Part shown: positions 53,410 to 61,728 of the stretch, piece by piece
How positions within the stretch are numbered: the stretch's first letter is position 1
Layout: each line of letters begins with the position of its first letter
Source of the DNA: Alloalcanivorax balearicus MACL04
GTDB lineage: Bacteria > Pseudomonadota > Gammaproteobacteria > Pseudomonadales > Alcanivoracaceae
DNA length: 64,000 bases
Direction: 5' to 3'
NCBI RefSeq assembly: GCF_025532145.1
Contig: NZ_ARXS01000005.1
Span: 62,001 to 126,000 of the forward strand
Program-made: the position numbers and the translations under genes
Notes under the pieces: model-generated
Seen by the model: only the letters and a program-made list of their open reading frames with translations
What the model was told of the DNA's origin: nothing
The model's database searches: none

Positions 53410-54366
53410 ATGTTTGCTGCCCTTTTGACCAGCCTGATCGCCCTGGCAGTACTTTCCTGGAGCGCCGACCGTTTCGTCACCGGCGCTGCTGGCCTGGCCC
53501 TGGATTTTGGCTTGTCTCGGGCACTGGTGGGCCTGACGCTGGTCGCCTTCGGCACTTCGGCGCCGGAAATTCTGGTCTCCGCCACCGCTGCCCTGGGGGG
53601 CAGTTCCGCCCTTGGCGTGGCCAATGCGCTTGGCTCAAACATTGCCAATCTGGGGCTGGTGCTGGCGCTGACCCTGCTGTGGCGTCCGGTACCCTGTCCT
53701 GATCACAGTCGCCGGCAGGTACTGAGCGCCTGCTTGCTGGTCACGGCCCTGGCCGGAGTGGTGCTGATCGACGGCCACCTGACCCGCACTGACGGTACCA
53801 TCCTGCTTATTGGCCTGGCCACGCTGGCACTGATTACCTGGCATCGCAAAACGTCACCGCCGCAGCCGTCGCAGCCACCACCGGGCCGGAGCCGGCGCCA
53901 CGACCTGCTGTTGTTCTTCGGGGGGCTGGCGCTGCTTCTGATCAGCGCCCGGGCGCTGGTCTGGGGCGCCACCGAGGTGGCCCGGCAGTTGGGTGTCGGC
54001 GAGGCCCTGATCGGTCTGACCCTGGTGGCGCTCGGCACCAGCCTGCCGGAACTGGCCACCTGCCTGGCGGCCACCCGTCGCGGACACGGCGACCTGGCCC
54101 TGGGCAATGTGCTTGGCTCCAACATCCTCAATTTGCTGATGGTGCTACCCATGCCCGCTCTGCTCGGCCCCGGCAGGCTGGCCGATCCGGCACTGCTGGA
54201 TCGCGACTACGCCGCCATGGTGCTGCTGACCCTGGTCATGGCACTTGGCATGATGTTGGCGGCACGCCGCCCGCTGGGGCGTGGCACTGGTCTGGCACTG
54301 TTAGGCGGATACGCGGTCTATTTGCTGGTGCTCTGGCGAAGTCTTCAGACAACATCCGGTGTATAA
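53410..54366 (+). CDS. yrbG: CaCA-family sodium/calcium-type antiporter
   Basis: A 318-residue membrane protein from the ATG at 53410 (GGAGG four bases before). About ten helices form two inverted repeats. The alpha-1 ion-binding block is LVAFGTSAPEILVSATAAL and the alpha-2 block VALGTSLPELATCLAATRRG; LGSNIANLGLVLAL and LGSNILNLLMVLPM pair likewise. YrbG-type proteins exchange Na+ or K+ for Ca2+. It opens the yrbG-kdsD-kdsC-lpt cluster. Confidence 0.92.
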   Translation: MFAALLTSLIALAVLSWSADRFVTGAAGLALDFGLSRALVGLTLVAFGTSAPEILVSATAALGGSSALGVANALGSNIANLGLVLALTLLWRPVPCPDHSRRQVLSACLLVTALAGVVLIDGHLTRTDGTILLIGLATLALITWHRKTSPPQPSQPPPGRSRRHDLLLFFGGLALLLISARALVWGATEVARQLGVGEALIGLTLVALGTSLPELATCLAATRRGHGDLALGNVLGSNILNLLMVLPMPALLGPGRLADPALLDRDYAAMVLLTLVMALGMMLAARRPLGRGTGLALLGGYAVYLLVLWRSLQTTSGV

Positions 54367-54438
54367 TCGGCGGCTTCATCAGGCCCCCGCCGACAAATCC
54401 CGGCAGCGGACCGGGCCGCGACCGTGAAGGGAGATTCT

Positions 54439-55407
54439 ATGCCTTACAACTTCATCGCCACCGCGCGCCGTGTACTGGACGAGGAAGCCCAGGCGGTGGC
54501 CGCGCTCAGTGCGCGTGTGGATAAGGATTTCGAAAACGCCTGCGAGCGTCTGCTGGCCTGCACCGGCCGCATCATCGTCACCGGCATGGGCAAAAGCGGC
54601 CATATCGGCACCAAGCTGGCGGCCACTCTGGCCAGCACCGGCAGCCCGTCGTTCTTTGTCCACCCAGGGGAAGCGTCCCACGGTGATCTGGGCATGATCA
54701 CCAGCGAGGACGTGGTGCTGGCGCTGTCCAATTCCGGCGAGACTCAGGAAATACTGACCATCATCCCGGTGATCAAACGCAAAGGCAGCGGGCTGATCAG
54801 CATGACCGGCCGTCCGGAATCTTCCCTGGCGCAATTATCCGATGTTCATCTGAACGTGGCGGTGAAGGAAGAAGCCTGCCCGCACAACCTGGCGCCCACC
54901 TCCTCCACCACCGCCGCCCTGGCCATGGGCGATGCCCTGGCCATAGCGCTGCTGGAAGCGCGCGGTTTCACCCCGGAGGATTTCGCCCTCAGCCATCCCG
55001 GCGGCAGCCTGGGACGCCGGTTACTGCTCAAAGTGGACGATGTCATGCACGGCGAGGAACAACTGCCGGTGGTCAGCGCCGACACACCACTGTCCGATGC
55101 TCTGCTGGAAATGACCCGCAAGGGCCTGGGCATGACCACGGTGGTGGATGAGGACGGCAAGCTGATCGGCATCTTCACCGACGGTGATCTGCGCCGCACC
55201 CTGGAGAAAGGCGTCGATGTTCGTGTCGCCGGCATTCGCGATGTAATGTCACCGCGCCCGGTCACCATCCAGCCCGGTCGCCTGGCGGCGGAGGCATTGC
55301 AACTGATGGAGACGCGCAAGGTGAACGGCCTGATCATTTGTGACGACCGGCAGCGCCCGATCGGCGCGCTCAACACCCAGGACCTGCTACGCGCGGGGGT
55401 AATGTAA
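54439..55407 (+). CDS. kdsD: Arabinose-5-phosphate isomerase
   Basis: A 322-residue KdsD/GutQ enzyme from the ATG at 54439 (AAGGGAGA upstream). The SIS domain spans about 35-180 (TGMGKSGHIGTKLAATLASTG, LALSNSGETQEI, APTSSTTAAL). Two CBS domains follow from about 205. It converts ribulose 5-phosphate to arabinose 5-phosphate for Kdo, a core-LPS sugar. It overlaps kdsC by one base. Confidence 0.95.
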   Translation: MPYNFIATARRVLDEEAQAVAALSARVDKDFENACERLLACTGRIIVTGMGKSGHIGTKLAATLASTGSPSFFVHPGEASHGDLGMITSEDVVLALSNSGETQEILTIIPVIKRKGSGLISMTGRPESSLAQLSDVHLNVAVKEEACPHNLAPTSSTTAALAMGDALAIALLEARGFTPEDFALSHPGGSLGRRLLLKVDDVMHGEEQLPVVSADTPLSDALLEMTRKGLGMTTVVDEDGKLIGIFTDGDLRRTLEKGVDVRVAGIRDVMSPRPVTIQPGRLAAEALQLMETRKVNGLIICDDRQRPIGALNTQDLLRAGVM

Positions 55408-55910
55408 TGACGCTGGGGATAAAACCGGAACAGGCTCTGCGCCTGCGCCTGATGGCCTTCGACGTGGACGGCGTGATGACCGATGGCCGTCTCTATTACG
55501 GCCCGGACGGCGAGATGCTGAAAACATTCAGTACCCTGGACGGCCATGGGCTGAAAAAGCTGGCGGCCAGCGGCGTGACCCTGGCTATCATCACCGGCCG
55601 CAATTCCGCCATGGTGGCCCGCCGGGCCCGGGACCTGGGTATCGAGCACGTGATCCAGGGCCGTGAGGACAAAGGCGTGGCTCTGTCCGCGCTGGCAGAG
55701 CAGTTGGGACTGAGCGCCGCGGAGATCGGTTACATGGGCGACGACGAACCGGATGTGCCGGCACTGGAGTGGGCCGGACTGGGCTTCGCCCCGGCCAACG
55801 CCCACGCGGTGGCGCGCAGCGCCGCCATCCATGTCACCGAGGCCCGCGGCGGCGAAGGGGCGGTACGGGAAGTGTGCGACAGCCTGCTGCGGCTGCGGGG
55901 GGGCCAGTGA
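55407..55910 (+). CDS. kdsC: Kdo-8-phosphate phosphatase
   Basis: A 167-residue HAD phosphatase of the cap-less C0 type. Catalytic D19 and D21 lie in FDVDGVMTDGRLYYG; IITGRNSAMV and MGDDEPDVPAL supply motifs II and IV. It removes phosphate from Kdo-8-P in LPS core synthesis. Its stop overlaps the lptC GTG start, so the Kdo and LPS-transport steps are coupled. Confidence 0.95.
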   Translation: MTLGIKPEQALRLRLMAFDVDGVMTDGRLYYGPDGEMLKTFSTLDGHGLKKLAASGVTLAIITGRNSAMVARRARDLGIEHVIQGREDKGVALSALAEQLGLSAAEIGYMGDDEPDVPALEWAGLGFAPANAHAVARSAAIHVTEARGGEGAVREVCDSLLRLRGGQ

Positions 55911-56464
55911 GACGGCCCGGCCTGCTCAGCGCCAGCGGTGTCATCCTGCTGGGGTTAATCGTGATGATGACCTTGCACGAATGGGGGAACCCGCTGGAAG
56001 GCGATAACGAAGCGTTCCTCAGTGCGCCGGCCATCACCGCGGAAAACATCGTCGCCCGCCAGTTCAACCGCGACAGTGGCGAAGTGGAATACCGGCTTCT
56101 GGCCAACAATCTGGAACAGTACGAACGCGAAGCGCTGACGTTGCTCGATCACCCGGACCTGAGCCTGAACAACGGCAACAACCAGTGGACCATCCAGGCC
56201 GACAATGGTGAAGTACGCGACAACGGCGATCTGATCGTCTTCGAAAACAACGTCGAGGCGGTCAGCAAGAACAACGGCGTCACCCTCGACACCCGGGAGC
56301 TGCACTACCTGAGTGGCGATCGCCAGGTTTCCGCCCCGGACACCGTCAATATGCGACACAGTGAAGGCAGCACCCGGGCGGGCAGCATGGATGCGGACCT
56401 GGACACCGGGCGCATGACTCTCAAGCAAGGAGTAGTAAGTGAATTCAAAGGACCCAAGCCATAA
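55907..56464 (+). CDS. lptC: LPS transport protein LptC
   Basis: A 185-residue LptC from the GTG at 55907, overlapping kdsC by four bases. An N-terminal membrane helix (LLSASGVILLGLIVMMTL) is followed by a beta-jellyroll with ITAENIVARQFN and the family VNMRHSEGSTRAGSMDADLD. It passes LPS from the LptB2FG ABC transporter to LptA in the periplasm. The lptA start lies inside its 3' end by 26 bases. Confidence 0.93.
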   Translation: MRRPGLLSASGVILLGLIVMMTLHEWGNPLEGDNEAFLSAPAITAENIVARQFNRDSGEVEYRLLANNLEQYEREALTLLDHPDLSLNNGNNQWTIQADNGEVRDNGDLIVFENNVEAVSKNNGVTLDTRELHYLSGDRQVSAPDTVNMRHSEGSTRAGSMDADLDTGRMTLKQGVVSEFKGPKP

Positions 56465-57101
56465 CGGTCCGGTGCATGGGCCGCTGCGCCGCTGGCGCGC
56501 GGTAATGGCCGCCGCCATTCTGGTTCCAGCGCTGGCCGTGGCCCAATCCGGCGCCGAAGGCGAGGTGGTGGTCAGCGCCAACCAGGCCGTGTTCGAACGG
56601 GACGCCGGCACTGGCGTATACCGGGGTAACGCCGAACTGATTCAGGGTAACCGTCAGCTCAACGCCGATGTCTTGCGGCTGTTCACCGAGAACGAGCAAC
56701 TGGTGCGGGTGGAAGCCACCGGCAGTCCGGTGCGCATGCGTGAAGGCAAGGATCTGAACGCCCACGCCGACAAGCTGGTCTACGATCTCAAGCGCCGCCG
56801 TCTGATCCTCACCGGCAACGCCTACGTGCAACATCAGGGCAACACCTTCGAAGGGGCCCGGGTGGAATATGATCTCAACTCCCGGCGCATGGACGCCAGC
56901 AGCGAGGGCGACAAACGGGTGCGGCTGGTGATTCCGGCCGCCAATGCCTCCCAGGCTCAGAACGGCGACAGCGGCGACGAGGAGTCGCAAACAGACGAAG
57001 GCAACCAAAGCGAGGACAGCAGCTCGCCACAATCGCCCGTCAACAGCACCCCGGCCACCACGCCGGAGAACGCCCCCCCCAATGACGCGGAGACCCCCTG
57101 A
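56439..57101 (+). CDS. lptA: LPS periplasmic bridge protein LptA with acidic tail
   Basis: A 220-residue LptA from the GTG at 56439, with AAGGAG six bases upstream inside lptC. The signal segment ends near residue 35 and the OstA-like jellyroll runs about 40-165 ([30 protein letters not shown]). The last 50 or so residues are an acidic, Ser/Pro/Asn-rich disordered tail ([19 protein letters not shown]), longer than in E. coli. LptA polymerises to carry LPS to the outer membrane. Role of the tail unknown. Confidence 0.93.
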   Translation: MNSKDPSHNGPVHGPLRRWRAVMAAAILVPALAVAQSGAEGEVVVSANQAVFERDAGTGVYRGNAELIQGNRQLNADVLRLFTENEQLVRVEATGSPVRMREGKDLNAHADKLVYDLKRRRLILTGNAYVQHQGNTFEGARVEYDLNSRRMDASSEGDKRVRLVIPAANASQAQNGDSGDEESQTDEGNQSEDSSSPQSPVNSTPATTPENAPPNDAETP

Positions 57102-57103
57102 CC

Positions 57104-57829
57104 ATGGCGAAACTGAATGCCCGCCAACTGGCCAAAAGTTACAAGGGGCGCCGCGTCATCGAGGATGTCTCCCTGGAAGTGGAAGCGGGCCAGATCGTGG
57201 GCCTGCTGGGCCCCAACGGCGCCGGCAAGACCACCTGCTTTTACATGATCGTCGGGCTGGTGGAAGCGGACGCCGGGCGCATCGAGATCAACGGCGAGGA
57301 CATCACCCACCTGCCCATGCACGGGCGCGCCAAGCGCGGTATCGGCTATCTGCCTCAGGAGGCGAGCATCTTCCGCCGCCTGACCGTGGAGCAGAACATC
57401 ATGGCGATCCTCGAAACCCGCAAGGAACTGAGCAAAGCCGAGCGTGAGCAGGAGTTGAACAACCTGCTCGAGGAATTCCACATCACCCATATCCGCGACA
57501 GCATGGGCATGAGCTTGTCCGGTGGCGAGCGGCGGCGGGCGGAGATCGCCCGTGGCCTCGCCACGGACCCTGCGTTCATTTTGCTCGATGAACCGTTCGC
57601 CGGGGTGGACCCGATCTCGGTGAATGACATCAAAGGCATCATTCGCCATCTCAAGGATCGCGGCATCGGCGTGCTGATCACCGATCACAACGTGCGCGAG
57701 ACACTGGATATCTGCGATACCGCCTATATCTGCAGCGCCGGCAACATCATCGCCGAGGGCGATTCCCAGACCATCCTTGGCAATCAGCAGGTCCGCGACG
57801 TCTATCTGGGCGCCGACTTCCGGCTGTAG
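57104..57829 (+). CDS. lptB: LPS export ABC transporter ATPase LptB
   Basis: A 241-residue ABC ATPase. Walker [10 protein letters not shown] lies near 35-43; [22 protein letters not shown] is the typical LptB Q-loop region. [17 protein letters not shown] is the signature, Walker B is [13 protein letters not shown] and the switch His is in [10 protein letters not shown]. It powers LPS extraction with LptF and LptG, which are not in the window. It starts two bases after lptA. A long inverted repeat follows. Confidence 0.97.
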   Translation: MAKLNARQLAKSYKGRRVIEDVSLEVEAGQIVGLLGPNGAGKTTCFYMIVGLVEADAGRIEINGEDITHLPMHGRAKRGIGYLPQEASIFRRLTVEQNIMAILETRKELSKAEREQELNNLLEEFHITHIRDSMGMSLSGGERRRAEIARGLATDPAFILLDEPFAGVDPISVNDIKGIIRHLKDRGIGVLITDHNVRETLDICDTAYICSAGNIIAEGDSQTILGNQQVRDVYLGADFRL

Positions 57830-57852
57830 CCCCTTGGAAATCGCGGTCAATG

Positions 57853-57921
57853 GAGCACCGCTGCCTCACAAATTCAGAAGCTAGAGGAGCAGGCTCCTGA
57901 ATTTGTGAGGCAGCGGTGCTC
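57853..57921. repeat. 25-bp perfect inverted repeat between lptB and rpoN
   Basis: Arms at 57853-57877 and 57897-57921 are exact complements, starting GAGCACCGCTGCCTCAC; the 19-base spacer contains GGAGC-AG-GCTCC at its end. The sequence is unrelated to the REP family elsewhere in the window. It lies 24 bases after lptB and 47 before the rpoN promoter elements. It can act as a terminator despite no long T-run, or be a small mobile-element remnant. Confidence 0.8.
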
Positions 57922-57967
57922 TGTTGCCCCCCATCTCCCTTACTCTTTTTCAATTGCAATTTCAACA

Positions 57968-57984
57968 TTGGCATATATATTGCT
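57968..57984 (+). promoter_or_regulatory. Candidate sigma-54 (-24/-12) promoter of rpoN
   Basis: TTGGCAT-ATATA-TTGCT matches the YTGGCAC-N5-TTGCW consensus except for one base. The GG and GC dinucleotides are ten bases apart, as required. It lies 74 bases before the rpoN start. An overlapping sigma-70-like pair, TTGCAA (57954) and TATATT (57976) at 16 bases, also exists, so the site could be promoter, repressing site, or both. Confidence 0.55.
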
Positions 57985-58057
57985 TAAATAAATTGCGAAG
58001 CGTTGAAAGACGCTGCTATTCTGCCGCCTTGGCGATTCACCGGACCACCAAGGCAGT

Positions 58058-59524
58058 ATGAAACCGAGTCTACAACTCCAGATCGGCCAGCAACTCACCA
58101 TGACGCCGCAGTTGCAGCAGGCGATTCGCTTGCTGCAACTGTCGACGCTGGACCTGCGCCAGGAAATCCAGCAGGCGGTGGAAACCAATCCCCTGCTGGA
58201 ACTTGAAGAGGGAGCCGAGGCCTACACCGAGGACGACGCCCCCGCCGATGACGATTGGGAAGCGGAGGAAATGGACCTCGAACGCGACGAGGCCCTGGAC
58301 GACCTGGTGGAAGGGCCGGTGGAGAGCGACAGCGAATGGGACGACCTCTATGTGGGGCAGTCCGGTTCCGGCTCGGGCGGCGGCGAGGACGATGACGCCG
58401 ACGCCTGGCAACAGCGTCACGTCGCTCCGGTCACCCTCCAGGATCATCTGCTCTGGCAACTCAATCTCAGCCCGATGAGCGACCGGGACCGTGTCATCGC
58501 CGGCATCCTCATCGACGCCCTCGACCACCGTGGCTACCTGTCCCTGCCCCTGGATGATCTGCTCGACACCGCCGAGCGGCAGATCGCCGACGCCGATGAT
58601 CCGGTGGAGGAAGACGAAGTGGTGGCGGTCCTGCATCGACTGCAGCAGTTCGACCCGATCGGCGTGGCCAGCCGTGATCTGGCCGAATGCCTGGGCGTGC
58701 AATTGCGCCAACAGCCCGCCGACACCCCGCACCGGGATACCGCGACCGCCCTACTCGAGCATCTCGCGCTACTGGAGAAGCACGACTACGCGGGTCTACG
58801 CCGGGCCATGGGGGTAACGGAAAACGACCTCCTTGACGCCCTGGCGTTGCTGCGCACCCTGGATCCCGCCCCGGGCGAACAAATCGGCGGCGAAGTGGCG
58901 GAATACGCGGTTCCCGACGTGGTGGTGCGCCCCTTCCGCGGCGGCTGGCGGGTGGAACTGAACGAGGAAGTCCTGCCCAAAGTCAACCTGAACGCCCAGT
59001 ACGCCCGCCTGGCCCGCCGTACCGAGGGCGAGGACGGCCAGTACCTGCGTAACTGCATGCAGGAGGCGCGCTGGTTCCTGAAAAGCCTGCAAAGCCGTAA
59101 TGACACCCTGCTGAAGGTGGCCCGGCGTATCGTCGAGGTACAACAGGACTTCTTCCACTATGGCGAGGAAGCCATGAAACCGCTGGTGCTGGCCGATATC
59201 GCCGAGGCGGTGGAGATGCACGAATCCACCATCAGCCGGGTCACCAATCAAAAGTTCATGCTCACGCCCCGAGGCGTGTTCGAACTGAAGTATTTCTTTT
59301 CCAGTCACGTGGACACGGAAGGCGGCGGTGAATGTTCTTCCACCGCCATTCGTGCCATCATTAAGAAGCTGGTCGCCGCCGAGAACCCTCGCAAGCCGCT
59401 CAGCGACAATAAGCTGGCCAGTTTGCTCAATGAGCAAGGGATCAAGGTGGCGCGCCGGACCGTCGCCAAGTATCGAGAGGCGATGCGAATCCCGTCTTCC
59501 AGCGCTCGCAAACGCCTGGTTTGA
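58058..59524 (+). CDS. rpoN: RNA polymerase sigma-54 factor
   Basis: A 488-residue sigma-54. Region I is Gln/Leu-rich (LQIGQQLTMTPQLQQAIRLLQLS), region II acidic (about 48-125), followed by the core-binding domain and the HTH near 385 (LADIAEAVEMHESTISRVTNQKFM). The RpoN box ARRTVAKYRE is at 465-474. It directs transcription at -24/-12 promoters with enhancer-binding ATPases. It heads rpoN-hpf-ptsN-rapZ-ptsO. Confidence 0.97.
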   Translation: MKPSLQLQIGQQLTMTPQLQQAIRLLQLSTLDLRQEIQQAVETNPLLELEEGAEAYTEDDAPADDDWEAEEMDLERDEALDDLVEGPVESDSEWDDLYVGQSGSGSGGGEDDDADAWQQRHVAPVTLQDHLLWQLNLSPMSDRDRVIAGILIDALDHRGYLSLPLDDLLDTAERQIADADDPVEEDEVVAVLHRLQQFDPIGVASRDLAECLGVQLRQQPADTPHRDTATALLEHLALLEKHDYAGLRRAMGVTENDLLDALALLRTLDPAPGEQIGGEVAEYAVPDVVVRPFRGGWRVELNEEVLPKVNLNAQYARLARRTEGEDGQYLRNCMQEARWFLKSLQSRNDTLLKVARRIVEVQQDFFHYGEEAMKPLVLADIAEAVEMHESTISRVTNQKFMLTPRGVFELKYFFSSHVDTEGGGECSSTAIRAIIKKLVAAENPRKPLSDNKLASLLNEQGIKVARRTVAKYREAMRIPSSSARKRLV

Positions 59525-59592
59525 CGACGCGGGAAACGGCTTATAACCCGGGCCAGAGGCCGGGGTTGAATAACGAGGCAAAGGAGCCAGCT

Positions 59593-59892
59593 ATGCAAAT
59601 CAACATCAGTGGCCATCACCTGGATATCACCGAAGCCCTTCGTGATTATGTGGACGACAAGTTTTCCAAGCTGGAACGGCATTTCGACCAGATCACCAGC
59701 ATTCAGGTAATCCTGTCCCCGGAGCCGAACACCCACAAAGCGGAATCCACCATCCACATTTCCGGCGGCGAGGTATTCGCCACCGCCGAGGCCGGTGACA
59801 TGTACGCGGCTATTGATGCCCTGACCAGCAAGCTGGATCGTCAGATTCTCAAACACAAGGAGAAGACCGTGAGCCGCAAGCACGGTCACTAA
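59593..59892 (+). CDS. hpf: Ribosome hibernation promoting factor (short form)
   Basis: A 99-residue HPF from the ATG at 59593, with AAGGAG seven bases upstream; the frame further upstream is not family sequence. It has MQINISGHHLDITEALRDYV, the DKFSKLERHF basic stretch and AAIDALTSKLDRQILKHKEK. The short form binds 70S ribosomes and leads to 100S dimers with RMF in stationary phase. It follows rpoN as in most gammaproteobacteria. Confidence 0.95.
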   Translation: MQINISGHHLDITEALRDYVDDKFSKLERHFDQITSIQVILSPEPNTHKAESTIHISGGEVFATAEAGDMYAAIDALTSKLDRQILKHKEKTVSRKHGH

Positions 59893-59900
59893 GCGGATCT

Positions 59901-60374
59901 ATGCGAGTACGAGAACTTCTCACCGAGGACCGCACCCATAACGGTATCGAGGTGGGTAGCAAAAAACGCCTTCTGGACCAGGTTGCCGAGCTGGCCGCGG
60001 CCAGTTGCGGTAACCTCGGTGCCCAGGAAGTGTTCGATGCGCTGGTGGCCCGGGAGCGCCTGGGCTCCACCGGTATCGGTGAAGGTATCGCCATCCCCCA
60101 CTGTCGGCTCGGACGCTGCGAGCAGGCGGTGGGCCTGCTGCTGAAACTGGCCGAACCGGTGGACTTCGATGCCGTGGATGGCCGTCCGGTGGATCTGGTG
60201 TTCGTTCTGCTGGTGCCCGAACAGAACCCCGAACAGCACCTCAAGACCCTGAGTCACCTGGCCAACCTGTTCAATGACGAGGATTACCGGCGTGAACTGC
60301 GCCAGGCCACGGACGATCATCAACTCTATATTACCGCCGTGGAGTCAGAGGCCGAATTGCGCCTGGCTTCATAA
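59901..60374 (+). CDS. ptsN: Nitrogen PTS EIIA component
   Basis: A 157-residue EIIA-Ntr. The phosphorylated His is H67 in GIAIPHCRLGRC; RERLGSTGIGEG precedes it. It takes phosphate from NPr (encoded downstream) and signals to potassium transport and stress regulators. Start is eight bases after hpf. No membrane parts, as expected for this regulatory PTS. Confidence 0.95.
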   Translation: MRVRELLTEDRTHNGIEVGSKKRLLDQVAELAAASCGNLGAQEVFDALVARERLGSTGIGEGIAIPHCRLGRCEQAVGLLLKLAEPVDFDAVDGRPVDLVFVLLVPEQNPEQHLKTLSHLANLFNDEDYRRELRQATDDHQLYITAVESEAELRLAS

Positions 60375-60446
60375 GCTACGACAGGGCCCATGCGGCCGGT
60401 TCTCCCCGGCCGGGGCGTCTTTTGGGGGAAGAAAGCGTCAATCGCC

Positions 60447-61301
60447 ATGAAACTGACCATTCTCAGCGGCCGGTCCGGCTCCGGTAAGACCACGGCTCTG
60501 CAAGCACTGGAAGACCACGGTTATTACTGCGTGGACAATCTGCCTCTGGGCCTGTTGCCGCAACTGGCCGGACAGCTGGATGACGAGGACCGGGTGCTGG
60601 AGCGGGTGGCAGTGGGAATCGATGCCCGCAACCTGCCAAGGCAATTGCTGGCCTTTCCCTCCACCCTGGCGGAACTGCGCAAGTTGCAGGTGGAAACGGA
60701 AATCATCTTTCTCGACGCCGATCACGGCACCCTGCTCAAACGCTTCAGCGCCACCCGGCGCCCCCACCCACTCAGCGGCGATGATCGCACCCTGGCCGAT
60801 GCCATCGCCTACGAAGCCGAGCTGCTCTCCGATATCCGCATGCGCGCGGATCTGGTGATCGACACCAGCACTCTGGATGTCCACTCCCTGCGCAACCAGA
60901 TCCGCCAGCGGGTAGCCGGCCGCAACGTCAAACTGTCGCTGTTGATCCAATCGTTCGGATTCAAGAACGGTCTGCCCAACGACGCCGACCTGGTCTACGA
61001 CGTACGCATGCTGCCCAACCCCCACTGGCATGGCGATCTGCGGGCCCTGACCGGTCGCGACGACAAGGTGGCGGCCTTCCTGCAATCTCATCAGGAAACC
61101 GAAGATTTGATCGACGATATTTTCCAGTTTCTGGTCCGCTGGCTACCCAGCTACGCCGCCAACGACCGCAGTTACGTTACCGTTGCCATCGGCTGCACCG
61201 GTGGCCGCCATCGCTCCGTCTATCTGGCCGAGCAGTTGGCCCAGCGCCTGCGCAATAAAGCCATTCCCTTGCATGTGCGGCATCGGGAGCTGGAGGGATG
61301 A
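60447..61301 (+). CDS. rapZ: RNase adapter protein RapZ
   Basis: A 284-residue RapZ from the ATG at 60447 (MKLTILSGRSGSGKT); the frame extends 19 codons upstream without match. Walker A GRSGSGKT is at 8-15. Other markers are YYCVDNLPLGLLPQL, SFGFKNGLPNDADLVYDVRMLPNPH and IGCTGGRHRSVYLAE. RapZ binds nucleotide and GlcN6P-linked sRNA in enterobacteria. It overlaps ptsO by four bases. Confidence 0.95.
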   Translation: MKLTILSGRSGSGKTTALQALEDHGYYCVDNLPLGLLPQLAGQLDDEDRVLERVAVGIDARNLPRQLLAFPSTLAELRKLQVETEIIFLDADHGTLLKRFSATRRPHPLSGDDRTLADAIAYEAELLSDIRMRADLVIDTSTLDVHSLRNQIRQRVAGRNVKLSLLIQSFGFKNGLPNDADLVYDVRMLPNPHWHGDLRALTGRDDKVAAFLQSHQETEDLIDDIFQFLVRWLPSYAANDRSYVTVAIGCTGGRHRSVYLAEQLAQRLRNKAIPLHVRHRELEG

Positions 61302-61567
61302 TCGAGAGGGAACTCACCATCATCAACAAACTGGGACTGCATGCCCGCGCCGCCGCCAAAGTGGTCAGCGTGGCATCCCGTTACAGCTGCACCATTCAAG
61401 TGCTTCACAACGAGCGTCAGGTCGACGCCAAGAGCATCATGGGCCTGCTTACGCTCGGCGCCGCCAAGGGCACCAGCCTCAGAGTACGAGTGGATGGAGA
61501 CGACGAGCAGCCGGCCATGGAGGAACTGGCCGACCTGTTCGCACGACGCTTCGACGAAGAAGAATAA
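61298..61567 (+). CDS. ptsO: Phosphocarrier protein NPr
   Basis: An 89-residue HPr-like protein. The active-site H15 lies in GLHARAAAK and S46 in DAKSIMGLLTLGA. NPr carries phosphate from PtsP to PtsN. It is the last gene of the rpoN operon, with a REP pair following before the convergent J-domain gene. ptsP is not in the window. Confidence 0.95.
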   Translation: MIERELTIINKLGLHARAAAKVVSVASRYSCTIQVLHNERQVDAKSIMGLLTLGAAKGTSLRVRVDGDDEQPAMEELADLFARRFDEEE

Positions 61568-61601
61568 AGAGCTGACATCACGCCCCGTTCTGGCAGAGCT
61601 C

Positions 61602-61708
61602 GCTACAAGGCCGCTGTGGGAGCTTGTCCGGGCGGCGGGCCGCTGCAAGCGAATGCGCAACGTTGCAAGAATTCGCTTGCAGGCAAGCTCCCACAGCGGC
61701 TTCGTAGT
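61602..61708. repeat. REP pair between ptsO and J-domain gene
   Basis: CTACAAGGCCGCTGTGGGAGC onward and its inverse ending GCTCCCACAGCGGCTTCGTAG enclose an ATTCGC/GCGAAT core pair. The element lies between convergent genes. The outer GGCTTCGTAGTCC also occurs at 20858, so copies share more than the core. Confidence 0.78.
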
Positions 61709-61728
61709 CCGGTCCACGGGGAGCTCCG

